Assembly: GCA_002346745.1 (NCBI GenBank)
Contig: DEAL01000016.1
Location: 18,895-82,894 of the forward strand
Reading direction: 5' to 3'
Source: Candidatus Neomicrothrix sp. UBA2983
Lineage (GTDB): Bacteria > Actinomycetota > Acidimicrobiia > Acidimicrobiales > MedAcidi-G1
Length of the DNA stretch: 64,000 nt
Under the pieces are notes generated by a model. That model searched no databases. It was not told where the DNA came from and saw only the letters and a list, made by a program, of their open reading frames with translations. The position numbers were made by a program, and so were the translations under genes. Shown in pieces: positions 44,245 through 52,591 of this stretch; position 1 is the stretch's first letter; the number at the start of each line of letters is the position of its first letter.

Positions 44245-44715
44245 CTACTCGTCGAGTTGCTGGGCCAGGTAGTTCTCGATGCCGATGTCGGAGATGACCT
44301 GCTGCTGGGCCTCCAGCCAGTCGGCGTGCTCCTCCTCGCCGACCAGTAGGTCCTCGAGGAGTTCGCGGGTGCCGCCGTCGCCCGCCTCGACACACAGGGT
44401 GATGCCCCGGTTGTAGCGCTCGATGGCCGCGTACTCGAGTTGCAGGTCGACCTCGAACTGCTCGGGCACGGTCTCACCGACGAGCACGTTGCCGTAGCGC
44501 TGCATATTGGGGACGCCCTCGAGGAACAGAATTCGCTCGATGATCTTCTGGGCGTCCTCCATCTCCTCGATGGACTCCTCGCGTTGCTTCTTGGCGAGGC
44601 GCTCGTAGCCCCAGTTGTCACACATCATGGCGTGGATGAAGTACTGGTTGATCGCCGTGAGCTCAGCGGTCAACGCCTCGTTCAGGAACTCGATGACGTC
44701 GGCATTGCCCTGCAT
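44245..44715 (-). CDS. bfr: Bacterioferritin, atypical ferroxidase site
   Basis: 156-residue bacterioferritin, normal length. Ligands E18, E51, E94, E127 and H130 of the diiron ferroxidase site and heme-binding M52 are present, but the usual H54 is D54 (sequence EEMEDAQ instead of EMxHA). This may weaken or alter iron oxidation. AAGGAG ribosome site. Downstream of bfd by 70 bases and probably co-transcribed, so release and storage of iron are produced together. Confidence 0.93.
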   Translation of the reverse strand: MQGNADVIEFLNEALTAELTAINQYFIHAMMCDNWGYERLAKKQREESIEEMEDAQKIIERILFLEGVPNMQRYGNVLVGETVPEQFEVDLQLEYAAIERYNRGITLCVEAGDGGTRELLEDLLVGEEEHADWLEAQQQVISDIGIENYLAQQLDE

Positions 44716-44785
44716 GGGGTGGCTCTCCTTGTCGCCCGTACACGCAAAGATAGCCCCGGCCCTCCGTCGGGCCCAACCGCCCCGT

Positions 44786-45028
44786 TCAGGCCGGGATGGG
44801 CAGGGCCACGACGTTCTCTGGGCGCTCCCGGTGTTCCAGGTGGCCCACGCGGTCGCCGGGGCCGAGGGTGGCGCCATGTTCGATGAGGTCGCGGATGACC
44901 GAGACGCAGGAGCCGCAGTCGGAGCCGGCGCCGGACATCCGGGCGATGCCGTTGAGGGTGCAGACACCGTCCACGACGAGGCCCCGGACCTGGCTGCTCG
45001 TGACCGCGTGGCAGTGGCAGACCAGCAT
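44786..45028 (-). CDS. bfd: Bacterioferritin-associated ferredoxin (BFD-like [2Fe-2S])
   Basis: 80-residue protein with C4-x-C6 and C38-x2-C41, the [2Fe-2S] pattern of Bfd, which passes electrons to bacterioferritin for iron release. The final 25 residues extend beyond the standard fold. Located between an AT-rich iron-box-like site and bfr. Confidence 0.9.
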   Translation of the reverse strand: MLVCHCHAVTSSQVRGLVVDGVCTLNGIARMSGAGSDCGSCVSVIRDLIEHGATLGPGDRVGHLEHRERPENVVALPIPA

Positions 45029-45071
45029 CAGCCGGCCCCCCGCTCGCCGTCGACATCACGTACCCTGACCA

Positions 45072-45091
45072 TTGGGGTAAAGAATACCTAA
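45072..45091. promoter_or_regulatory. AT-rich inverted repeat, possible IdeR/DtxR box
   Basis: On the minus strand it reads TTAGGTATTCTTTACCCCAA, an imperfect palindrome resembling the actinobacterial iron box (TTAGGTTAG / CTAACCTAA). It lies about 45-65 bases before bfd in otherwise GC-rich DNA. One half-site is degenerate. Confidence 0.45.
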
Positions 45092-45137
45092 CAACCACTC
45101 GGCAGGCCACCCCCGACGGGGACGAACCTCCCCCTGT

Positions 45138-46238
45138 TCAGCCCCGGGCAGCGTCGTCGAAGGCCACGACCGCATCGGCCAGTGCGTCGGCCACCGTGGC
45201 CAGCGACTGTGGCGACGTCGAGACGGCCGGTGTGTCCTCCCGCGTGTGGAACCACGGCCCGGCACCCGTGAGCGACAGCAGCGGGACGTCGAAGCCCGAC
45301 CACACCTCGCCCTCCCCCAGCCAGGCGGCCGGATCCTCCCGGAACGCCCAGCCACCCGGTTCGAGCGCCCGACCGACCCCGGCGGCCGCCGTCGAGCGCC
45401 CGCAGAACGCCACCCGGGACGTCGCCAACGCACGCACACCCCCCTCGCCGTGGACCTCAGTGGCCAGGTCGGCACCCACATGCACGATCGCCGACACCCC
45501 CAGCGACCGCTCCGCCACCCAGCGCCGCACCCCCTCGTAGAGCAGTTCGTGACCGGTGGTCGCCAGCACCAGGAGCGGCCGGTCGGCGAACCGCTCCACG
45601 AGTTCCAGCAGGACCGCGAGGCCGGTGCCCCGCTCACCCGCGCACCCGAACCAGCCCGTCAACGGCGTCGTGAGCAGCAACGGCATCCCCTCGACACCGT
45701 TGGTGGCGACCACGTTCGCCGTGGTGCCCGGAACCACCTCCGCCGCCAGGTCGACTTCGATCCGCGACCCCTACGTGCCCTCCAGCCGGGCCGCCTCCCG
45801 CCCCGGCACCAGGACGACCGGAAACCCGGTCTCGTCGCCGGGCGCCCTGTTGACCGTCACCAGGCAGCCGTGCGGATGCTCGGTCGCCAGCAGTGCCGAC
45901 GTGCACCCCGACGCCCGGGCAGCGCCCGCCACGGCACCAAACGACTACTCCCCGCCGTGGCCGACCGAGTAGCCCATCGCCAGCACCGGTCCGTACGGCA
46001 CGGGGCCGTTCCACTCGCCTGTCACGGCCAGGTGCTCGAGTGGTTCGCCGTCAACGACGACCCCACCGCGCACCCGCCAGTGGTCGAACCCGTAAGGCGC
46101 CACCTCGACCGTGAGCCCCCGATCAGCGAGCTGCCGCGTCACCCATTCGGCGGTCGCGTGGTCGACGTCGGTGCCGGTGCGATGGTCGCCGAACGCGGCG
46201 TACTCCTCCACGAGGCCGTAGAGGCGGTCCCCCTCCAT
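45138..46238 (-). pseudogene. M28-like peptidase gene interrupted by two in-frame TAG codons
   Basis: A 367-codon reading frame continuous except for TAG at 45945-45947 and TAG at 45771-45773, 58 codons apart and in one frame. N-terminal EYAAFGDHRTGTDVDHATAE resembles the cap of M28 aminopeptidases. The C-terminal part (LAVLLELVERFADRPLLVLATTGHEL) follows the M28 layout, but the HxD and EE metal motifs look degenerate. Both TAGs are one change from CAG or TGG. Other genes here end in TAG, so general reassignment is excluded. Probably a young pseudogene or two sequencing errors; site-specific readthrough is possible but unsupported. ATG at 46238 has TACGGT eight bases upstream. Confidence 0.65.
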
Positions 46239-46246
46239 GCCCAAGG

Positions 46247-46252
46247 ACCGTA
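46247..46252 (-). promoter_or_regulatory. -10 element TACGGT, leaderless promoter
   Basis: TACGGT eight bases before the ATG of the M28-like gene on the minus strand. The promoter survives although the frame is broken. Confidence 0.4.
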
Positions 46253-46287
46253 CCGGCCACAGGCGACCCCGCCTCTCCGGTGCGCCG

Positions 46288-46293
46288 TAGGGT
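46288..46293 (+). promoter_or_regulatory. -10 element TAGGGT, leaderless promoter
   Basis: TAGGGT seven bases before the GTG of the hemolysin III-like gene, back to back with the promoter of the M28-like gene. Confidence 0.5.
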
Positions 46294-46300
46294 GCACCCC

Positions 46301-46966
46301 GTGCCCGAGACCTCCACCGACCCCGTCGCCGCCAAGCCGCTGTTCCGGGGCGTCACGCATCGGGCGGCGTTCGTCGCCTCGCTCACGCTCGCCCCGATCA
46401 TGGTCGTACAGGCGCCCGGCATTTTCGCGAGGTTCGTCACGGCCCTCTACTGCGGCGGCATCGTCGCCCTGTTCGGCGTCTCGGCGCTCTACCACCGGAT
46501 CGACTGGGGGCCGCGTGGCCACCGGGTCATGCGGCGCCTCGACCACTCCACGATCTTCCTCGCCATCGCCGCCACCTACACGCCCGTCGCCGCCTTCGCG
46601 ATGTCGCCGTGGGCCGCCTGGCTGGTCCTGGCGTTGGTCTGGGGAGGCGCCCTTGCGGGTGGATGGGTCCGCCTGCGCTTCACCGGCGCCCCCACACACC
46701 TCGTCGCCCTCCCGTATCTCCTCGTCGGCTGGTGCCTGCTCCCCGCGGTCACCGACGCCTGGCACCATCTCGGCGTCGCCGGCTTCGTGCTCTACCTCGC
46801 CGGCGGCCTGCTCTACACCGCCGGCGCCGTGGTGTTCGCCTTGCAGCGCCCCGATCCCTGGCCGAACACCTTCGGCTTCCACGAGGTCTTCCACGCCCTC
46901 ACCATCGCCGCCGCCGCACTCCACTACGTGGCCTTCGCCTTCGTGGTGCTACCAAAGGCGGCGTGA
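46301..46966 (+). CDS. Hemolysin III/PAQR-family membrane protein
   Basis: 221-residue seven-helix membrane protein of the YqfA/Hly-III family. The metal-site motifs are SALYHR, RRLDHSTIF and FHEVFHAL, which place the Ser, His and Asp ligands of PAQR proteins. Possibly a zinc-dependent lipid amidase-like protein. GTG start is leaderless. Its stop overlaps the GTG of the downstream P450 (GTGA). Confidence 0.9.
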   Translation: MPETSTDPVAAKPLFRGVTHRAAFVASLTLAPIMVVQAPGIFARFVTALYCGGIVALFGVSALYHRIDWGPRGHRVMRRLDHSTIFLAIAATYTPVAAFAMSPWAAWLVLALVWGGALAGGWVRLRFTGAPTHLVALPYLLVGWCLLPAVTDAWHHLGVAGFVLYLAGGLLYTAGAVVFALQRPDPWPNTFGFHEVFHALTIAAAALHYVAFAFVVLPKAA

Positions 46967-48153
46967 AGCCGGCCGCCAACTACCAACTCCGCTCCGGCGA
47001 CTCCTGGCGGGACCCGTTCCCGATGTACCGGAACCTGCGCGACCACGACCCGGTCCACCGCGTCGCCATCCGCGGCGACGACACCGAGCCGTTCTGGTTC
47101 CTCTCCCGCTTCGACGACGTGTTCGCCGCCGCACGCGACACGGCCACCTTCTCGTCGGCCCACGGCCTCACCGTCGACCCCGACTCCCCCGGCACCGGCA
47201 TGGGCGACGCCACGCCGATCGTCTTCATGGACCCGCCCGAACACACCGCCATGCGGCGTCTCGTCGGTCGCGGCTTCACCCCGCGCCAGGTCACCGAACT
47301 CGAGGACCGCATCCGCGCCTTCGTCGTCGAACAGATCGAGAAGCTCCGGGAGGCGGGCAGCGGTGACATCGTCACCCAGCTGTTCAAGCCCCTCCCCTCG
47401 TTCGTCGTCGCCTGGTACCTGGGGGTACCCCCGGCAGACCGGCCCCGCTTCGACGTCTGGACCGACCAGATCGTGGCCGCCGCCGCCGAGGGCAACGCGG
47501 CCGCCGCCGACGGCATCGACGACCTGCTGGCCTACTTCGCCGAACTGGTCGAACGACGGCGCACCGAGCCCGCCGACGACATGGTGTCCCACCTCGTGTC
47601 CCTCGGCGAGGAGGAGGCGTCCGTCCTGTGGGTACTCGGGTTCGCGTTCACGATGGTCGCCGGCGGCAACGACACCACCACCGGCATGCTGGGCGGATCG
47701 GCGGTGCTCCTCACCGAACACCGCGACCAGCGCCGACGCCTGCTCGACGACCCCGGCCTGCTGCCCGGGGCCGTCGACGAACTGCTGCGCCTCACCTCCC
47801 CCGTCCAGGGGCTCGCCCGTGTCGCCACCCGGGACGTCGAGGTCGGCGACCGCAGCATCGCCGCCGGAGACCGGGTACTCCTCGGCTACGGCGCTGCAAA
47901 CCGGGACGAGCGGGAATTCGGTCCCACGGCCGAATCACTCGACGTCGGGCGACACATCGCCCGACACCTCACCTTCGGCTCCGGGGCCCACCACTGCCTG
48001 GGCGCCGCCGCGGCCCGCCTCCAGTCCCGCATCGCCCTCGAGGAACTCCTCCACCGCTGTCCCGACTTCACCGTCGACGGCGATGCCGCCGCCTACGCCA
48101 CCGGCAACTACGTGCGCCGCCACACCTCGCTGCCCTTCAGGGCCACCTGCTGA
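46963..48153 (+). CDS. Cytochrome P450
   Basis: 396-residue bacterial P450. I-helix MVAGGNDTTTG, ExxR helix DELLRLTSPV, and heme Cys C345 in FGSGAHHCLGAAAAR. Different subfamily from the 9-kb P450. GTG start overlapping the hemolysin III-like stop. No ferredoxin or reductase is adjacent. Confidence 0.92.
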   Translation: MKPAANYQLRSGDSWRDPFPMYRNLRDHDPVHRVAIRGDDTEPFWFLSRFDDVFAAARDTATFSSAHGLTVDPDSPGTGMGDATPIVFMDPPEHTAMRRLVGRGFTPRQVTELEDRIRAFVVEQIEKLREAGSGDIVTQLFKPLPSFVVAWYLGVPPADRPRFDVWTDQIVAAAAEGNAAAADGIDDLLAYFAELVERRRTEPADDMVSHLVSLGEEEASVLWVLGFAFTMVAGGNDTTTGMLGGSAVLLTEHRDQRRRLLDDPGLLPGAVDELLRLTSPVQGLARVATRDVEVGDRSIAAGDRVLLGYGAANRDEREFGPTAESLDVGRHIARHLTFGSGAHHCLGAAAARLQSRIALEELLHRCPDFTVDGDAAAYATGNYVRRHTSLPFRATC

Positions 48154-48220
48154 TCCCGTCGGGCTCCCCGGGGTTGCAACCTCCAGTCCACCGCCCTTCT
48201 CGGCCGCCGACCGACCCCGG

Positions 48221-48226
48221 TAGCGT
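48221..48226 (+). promoter_or_regulatory. -10 element TAGCGT, leaderless promoter
   Basis: TAGCGT seven bases before the ATG of the threonine aldolase gene; no ribosome site between. Confidence 0.55.
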
Positions 48227-48233
48227 TCCCGCC

Positions 48234-49256
48234 ATGGGTACGCGTCCGATCCGCGACTTCCGCAGCGACACGGTCACCGTCGCCGGTCCGGCCATGCGCG
48301 AGGCCATGGCTGCGGCACCGGTCGGTGACGACGTCTACGACGAGGACCCCACCGTCAACCGGCTCCAGGACCGAGTCGCCGAACTGGCCGGCAAGGAGGC
48401 CGCCCTCTTCCTGACCTCCGGCACCCAGAGCAACCTCTCGGCGGTGCTGTCCCACTGCGGCCGCGGCGACGAGTTCATCATCGGCCGCGACTACCACATC
48501 CTCCTCAACGAGGCAGCCGGCGCCGCCGCCCTCGGTGGCGCCTCCCCATGGCCCATCGACTGCGGCGCCGACGGCGCCATCTCCCCCGACAACATCCGAG
48601 CCGCAGTCCGCGAACCCGACATCCACCACCCCGTCTCCCGGCTGCTGTGCCTCGAGAACACCGTCAACGGCTTCGTCCAGCCCGTCGACCGGATCGCCAA
48701 ACTGGCCGCCACCGGCCACGACTGCGGCCTCGCCGTCCACCTCGACGGCGCCCGCCTCTTCAACGCCGCTGTCGCCTGCGGCGTCGGCATCGGCGCCTTC
48801 CTCGACGACGTCGACACCGTGTCGCTGTGCCTCTCCAAGGGCCTCGGTGCCCCCGTCGGCACCGTGCTGGCCGGCGACCGTGCCACGATCGCCCGGGCCC
48901 ACCGGGCCCGCAAGATTCTCGGGGGCGGCCTACGCCAGGCCGGTCACCTGGCCGCCGCCGGCCTCTACGCCCTCGACCACCACGTGGACCGCCTGTCCGA
49001 GGACCACGCCCGGGCCGAACGGCTGGCGAACGGCCTCCGCGCGATCGGCGCCCTGTCGCTCGAACAGGGCTCCAACATGGTCTGGGTGACGCCGCCAGCC
49101 GAACACCACGACGACCTGGTCGCCCACCTCGAGGCGAACGGCCTGCTGGCGATCTTCTGGAAGCCGACCATGCGCTTCGTGACCCACCATGACATCGACG
49201 ACGCCGACGTCGACGAACTGGTCGCCGCGTTCGTCGGCTTCTTCGACGCTCGCTGA
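48234..49256 (+). CDS. Low-specificity L-threonine aldolase
   Basis: 340-residue PLP enzyme that cleaves threonine/allo-threonine to glycine and acetaldehyde. It has DFRSDTVTVAGPAMREAM, a DDVYDEDPTVNRLQ segment, AALFLTSGTQSNL, HLDGARLFNAAV and the PLP lysine in CLSKGLGAPVG. The ATG at 48234 follows directly from the leaderless promoter. Confidence 0.94.
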   Translation: MGTRPIRDFRSDTVTVAGPAMREAMAAAPVGDDVYDEDPTVNRLQDRVAELAGKEAALFLTSGTQSNLSAVLSHCGRGDEFIIGRDYHILLNEAAGAAALGGASPWPIDCGADGAISPDNIRAAVREPDIHHPVSRLLCLENTVNGFVQPVDRIAKLAATGHDCGLAVHLDGARLFNAAVACGVGIGAFLDDVDTVSLCLSKGLGAPVGTVLAGDRATIARAHRARKILGGGLRQAGHLAAAGLYALDHHVDRLSEDHARAERLANGLRAIGALSLEQGSNMVWVTPPAEHHDDLVAHLEANGLLAIFWKPTMRFVTHHDIDDADVDELVAAFVGFFDAR

Positions 49257-49272
49257 CCGGGGCGCCCGAACC

Positions 49273-50316
49273 TCAGGCCCTGAAGGGCTGCGACCGCCCG
49301 TAGGTGGCGCTGCGCCAGGCCCACTCCGCCGGGCCGAAGCGGAAGCGGCGCAGCCACGGCGCCGACCACCACACCTGCACCGCCCAGATGCCGAACATGG
49401 CGAGCATCATCCAGAAGGCCGTCACCCGCTCGCCGCGGACCTCGTTCAACGCCTCGATGACCGCCATCCCCAGCACCGTCTGCATCAGGTAGTTGGTGAG
49501 CGCCAGTTGCCCGGCGGCCGCCAGCCGGGCCCGCACCCTCGGTAGGTGGCCCTCGGCACACACCCACATCACCAGGCACACGTAGCCGAACGCCACGAAC
49601 GGGACGCCCAGGTTGTTGAAGTCGGCAGCCAACTCGTCGCCGCCGGGACCGTCCGATCCGTCGGCGAACAACCAGGCCGCCGAGCACACCGGCAGGCCCA
49701 CGGCGAACGACCACGACAACGCCCGCCGGTACCAGCCGGCGTCCCGACCGGCGTCGATGATCCGGGACCGGTAGAGCCCCATGCCGACGAGCATCATCGC
49801 CAGCGCCCGCACCACGTACTCCTCCTCTGCCCCCGACTCCACGACGAACGCCAACAGCCAGACGGCGGCCCCGCCGCCGAGCAGCGCCCGCGCCGGCAGT
49901 CGGCGCAACGGGTAGAGCACCATGGCGCAGGTGCCGTAGACGAGCAGGATGTCGCCAAACCAGAGGGCGCTGTGCGCCAGGCCGAAGAGGAGCAGCAGGA
50001 GGTTGCGGACGTAGTGCACGCGCAATGCCGACCCGCCCCTGGCTTCGATGCGCTCGGTCACCAGCAGCACCCCGGCCCCGAACAGCATCGAGAACACCGC
50101 CATCATCTTGTTCAGCACGAACACCAGCAGGAACGCCATGAACGGTGCCCCCGCCGCTCCGACCACCAGGTCGTCCAACGACTGCTCGACCGCCCCGATG
50201 CCGTCCACGTCGAACAGGGTGATGTTGGCGCCGAGGATGCCGAGCAGGGCGAACCCCCGCAGCACGTCGATGGCGGCGATGCGGGAACCCTGCGCAACCG
50301 GTGTGGAACCACTCAT
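49273..50316 (-). CDS. DUF418-family membrane protein
   Basis: 347-residue protein with about eight hydrophobic helices. RIAAIDVLRGFALLGILGAN at the N-terminus and GQLALTNYLMQTVLG with a C-terminal GPAEWAWRSATY block are typical of DUF418 proteins (YeiB-like), related to acyltransferase-3 transporters. Its ATG overlaps the stop of the PNPOx gene upstream. Confidence 0.88.
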   Translation of the reverse strand: MSGSTPVAQGSRIAAIDVLRGFALLGILGANITLFDVDGIGAVEQSLDDLVVGAAGAPFMAFLLVFVLNKMMAVFSMLFGAGVLLVTERIEARGGSALRVHYVRNLLLLLFGLAHSALWFGDILLVYGTCAMVLYPLRRLPARALLGGGAAVWLLAFVVESGAEEEYVVRALAMMLVGMGLYRSRIIDAGRDAGWYRRALSWSFAVGLPVCSAAWLFADGSDGPGGDELAADFNNLGVPFVAFGYVCLVMWVCAEGHLPRVRARLAAAGQLALTNYLMQTVLGMAVIEALNEVRGERVTAFWMMLAMFGIWAVQVWWSAPWLRRFRFGPAEWAWRSATYGRSQPFRA

Positions 50317-50972
50317 GAGTCGGACCCTCGACCCCACTCCACCACGTGGGCCGGCGCCCCCGTCCCCGCCGGGACCCGCTCATCGGGAACCGGCTCTCCG
50401 ACCGCCAGTCCCAGCGGGATGAGTCCCGCCCAGGCCGGCTCGTCGAGGTCCTCGGGCTCGTCGACTGGCGGGCCACCCCGGACCTTCACCGACCACTCTT
50501 CGAGCGGGAGTGACAGCACGGTCGTCCCCCGGACCTCCTTGTCGGCGTTCGGCCGCAGGGCTGCCACCCGCCCCGGAATGACGAAGTCGGTGAGCAGGTC
50601 GAGGGCGGCTGCCTTCTCGGCATGGTCGGTGACCTCGGTCGCCGTCCCGAACACCACCACCGACCTGTAGTTCATCGAGTGGTTGAGGGCCGACCGGGCC
50701 AGCACCAGGGCATCGACCAGCGTCACCGTCACGCACACCTCGATGCCGCCCTTGGCGGTGCGCAGCAGGCGACTGGCCGGCGACCCGTGCAACAGGAGTC
50801 GCTCGCCCTGACGCGCGTAGAGCATGGGGATCACCACCGGGTGGGGCGCCCCGCCCACCTCGGAGACCAGCCCCACGTGGGCCAGCAGCCCCTCGTCGAG
50901 GATCGCGTCGCGTTCGACCGGGTCGGTGACCGCCCGGTCACCCTTCCGGTGCAGCGTGGTCCGCTCGGACAT
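50313..50972 (-). CDS. Pyridoxamine 5'-phosphate oxidase-related FMN protein
   Basis: 219-residue split-barrel flavin-binding protein. It shows HVGLVSEVGGAPHPVVIPMLY, LLLHGSPASRLLR and NYRSVVVFGTATEV, as in the large actinobacterial family related to heme/flavin oxidoreductases. True PNP oxidase activity is unlikely. Coupled to the DUF418 gene by an ATGA overlap. Confidence 0.82.
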   Translation of the reverse strand: MSERTTLHRKGDRAVTDPVERDAILDEGLLAHVGLVSEVGGAPHPVVIPMLYARQGERLLLHGSPASRLLRTAKGGIEVCVTVTLVDALVLARSALNHSMNYRSVVVFGTATEVTDHAEKAAALDLLTDFVIPGRVAALRPNADKEVRGTTVLSLPLEEWSVKVRGGPPVDEPEDLDEPAWAGLIPLGLAVGEPVPDERVPAGTGAPAHVVEWGRGSDS

Positions 50973-51024
50973 GGCCCGTTCCCTCTCTGCTCCCGCGCCG
51001 TCGCGGATCTCGTCGGGGAATTCC

Positions 51025-52032
51025 TCAGCCGGCCGGCGCCAGCAGGTAGTCACCCCGCTTGTCGTCCCAGGCCATCGCCACGAGATCCCGTGCCGCTGCA
51101 GCCTTGCAGAACTGCAGGAAGCCACCATAGCCAAGGGCCCGCTCGTTGAAGTCGGCGTCCTGGCGGCGGATCTCGGTCTTGAGCCCGGACATGGCGGCGC
51201 CCTTCTTCCCCGCCTCGCCCACGACGGCGACCAGCAGGTCGAACGCCGCCTGCGCCGGCCCGCCGCCGGTGACCAGGTCGACCTCGGGGTCGCGCTTGGT
51301 TCCCGACAACTCGACCACCTGCCGCTCGGACAGGTGGCGCAACAACTCGGTGAAGCCGCGGAAGCCGTGGTCTGACTCGGCGAAGGTGGGATCGATCCGT
51401 TGGATGGCCCGCTTGAGCGTCGACGCCCGCACGTCCTCGCCGGAACCCTGCATCCCGACCAGCGTCGAGATCACCAGTTCGTCGAGGCTGGTCGGCGGCG
51501 CGTCGGCCTCATCGTCACCCGCCCTCTCCGGCGCCTCGCGCACTGCCTCGACGCCCTCCAGGCTGTCGTAGAAGAGGAACTCGTCGCAGGCCGGCGGCAG
51601 CAGCTTGGAGGTGGAGTCGCGCACCCCGATGCCGATCACCCGTCGATCCAGTTCCCGGAGCTTCTGCACCAGCGGCGTGAAGTCGCTGTCCCCGGTGCAC
51701 AGCACGATCGTCGTCACGAAGTCGCGTTCGAAGGCCAGTTCGAGGGCGTCGACCACCATCTTGATGTCAGCGGCGTTCTTGCGACTCGCACCCATCCGTT
51801 GCGGGATCTCGATCAGTTCGACCTGGTGGCGTGTGAGGTGCCGGCGGTCGTCGTCGAACCCCGACCAGTCGGCGTAGGCCCGTCGGTACACGACACGCCC
51901 CCGTTCGGCCATGGCCCGGGCGATCGGCCCGAAGTCGAAGCGCTTCAGGCCCAGGTGGTCCCGAGCCCCGATGGCCAGGTTCTCGTAGTCGAGGAAGACG
52001 CCGATGCGCTCCTCGGCGCTGTCCGCTCGCAT
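51025..52032 (-). CDS. NYN-domain ribonuclease with two OST-HTH/LOTUS domains
   Basis: 335-residue protein. Residues about 10-165 form a NYN (PIN-like) nuclease domain with GVFLDYENLAI, ADIKMVVDALELA and CTGDSDFTPLVQKLRE supplying the acidic residues. Two C-terminal winged-helix OST-HTH/LOTUS domains follow (about 190-260 and 265-335, the latter with GYGGFLQFCKAAA). Such proteins are thought to recognise structured RNA; the target is unknown. Gene stands alone, 52 bases from the PNPOx gene. Confidence 0.88.
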   Translation of the reverse strand: MRADSAEERIGVFLDYENLAIGARDHLGLKRFDFGPIARAMAERGRVVYRRAYADWSGFDDDRRHLTRHQVELIEIPQRMGASRKNAADIKMVVDALELAFERDFVTTIVLCTGDSDFTPLVQKLRELDRRVIGIGVRDSTSKLLPPACDEFLFYDSLEGVEAVREAPERAGDDEADAPPTSLDELVISTLVGMQGSGEDVRASTLKRAIQRIDPTFAESDHGFRGFTELLRHLSERQVVELSGTKRDPEVDLVTGGGPAQAAFDLLVAVVGEAGKKGAAMSGLKTEIRRQDADFNERALGYGGFLQFCKAAAARDLVAMAWDDKRGDYLLAPAG

Positions 52033-52099
52033 GGGCCCAGCATCGCACGGATGCGGGTCACCCGCGAGCCGGCGTTCCCGTCCGAGGGTCGAGCCGGAC

Positions 52100-52513
52100 T
52101 CAGTGGTCTCCGGGGAGGACCTCGCACCCTTCGGGAGACCTGCTGTAGTCGCCGAGCTCGGCGCCGAAGAGCACCAGTTCGACCTGCAGCCCCGAGGCGT
52201 CGTCGAGGGTACCGGCGGTGATCGAGAGACGATCAGCCTTGTCGGTGGCCGCCCAGAACAGCAGCGAACCACACGACGTGCAGAAGCCGTACCGGGTCTC
52301 CGGCGTGCGCTCGAACCACGACAGCCCCGCGTCGGCCTCGAAGGACACGTCGCCGACCGCCGCCGAGGTGGCCGCCATGAAGTTGCCCGTGATGCGGCGA
52401 CACGGCTCGCAGTGGCAGTGGATGATCTGGCGGACCGGCCCGTCGATGCGGTAGCGAACGCCACCGCAGTCGCAGCCGCCGGTCCTGTTCTCGGGGCTGC
52501 TCGTCTGGTCCAT
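52100..52513 (-). CDS. GFA-family (CENP-V-like) zinc protein
   Basis: 137-residue protein with the zinc-binding cysteine pattern of glutathione-dependent formaldehyde-activating enzyme relatives: GGCDCGGVRY, CHCEPCRR and CTSCGSLLF. Enzymatic role not established. ATG at 52513. Confidence 0.9.
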   Translation of the reverse strand: MDQTSSPENRTGGCDCGGVRYRIDGPVRQIIHCHCEPCRRITGNFMAATSAAVGDVSFEADAGLSWFERTPETRYGFCTSCGSLLFWAATDKADRLSITAGTLDDASGLQVELVLFGAELGDYSRSPEGCEVLPGDH

Positions 52514-52591
52514 CCGCGCACTCTCGCGCGCTGCGAGCATTCCGCTGCAACCGGGTTGCCAACACCTCGGCCCGCCCGGTGGACTACGCCG

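Noticed and set aside
45771..45947. Pyrrolysine or UAG-selenocysteine decoding of the M28-like gene
   Set aside because: TAG ends several ordinary genes here (for example those ending at 27675, 32451, 34954 and 40062), no hairpin was recognised after either TAG, and the metal motifs look degenerate.
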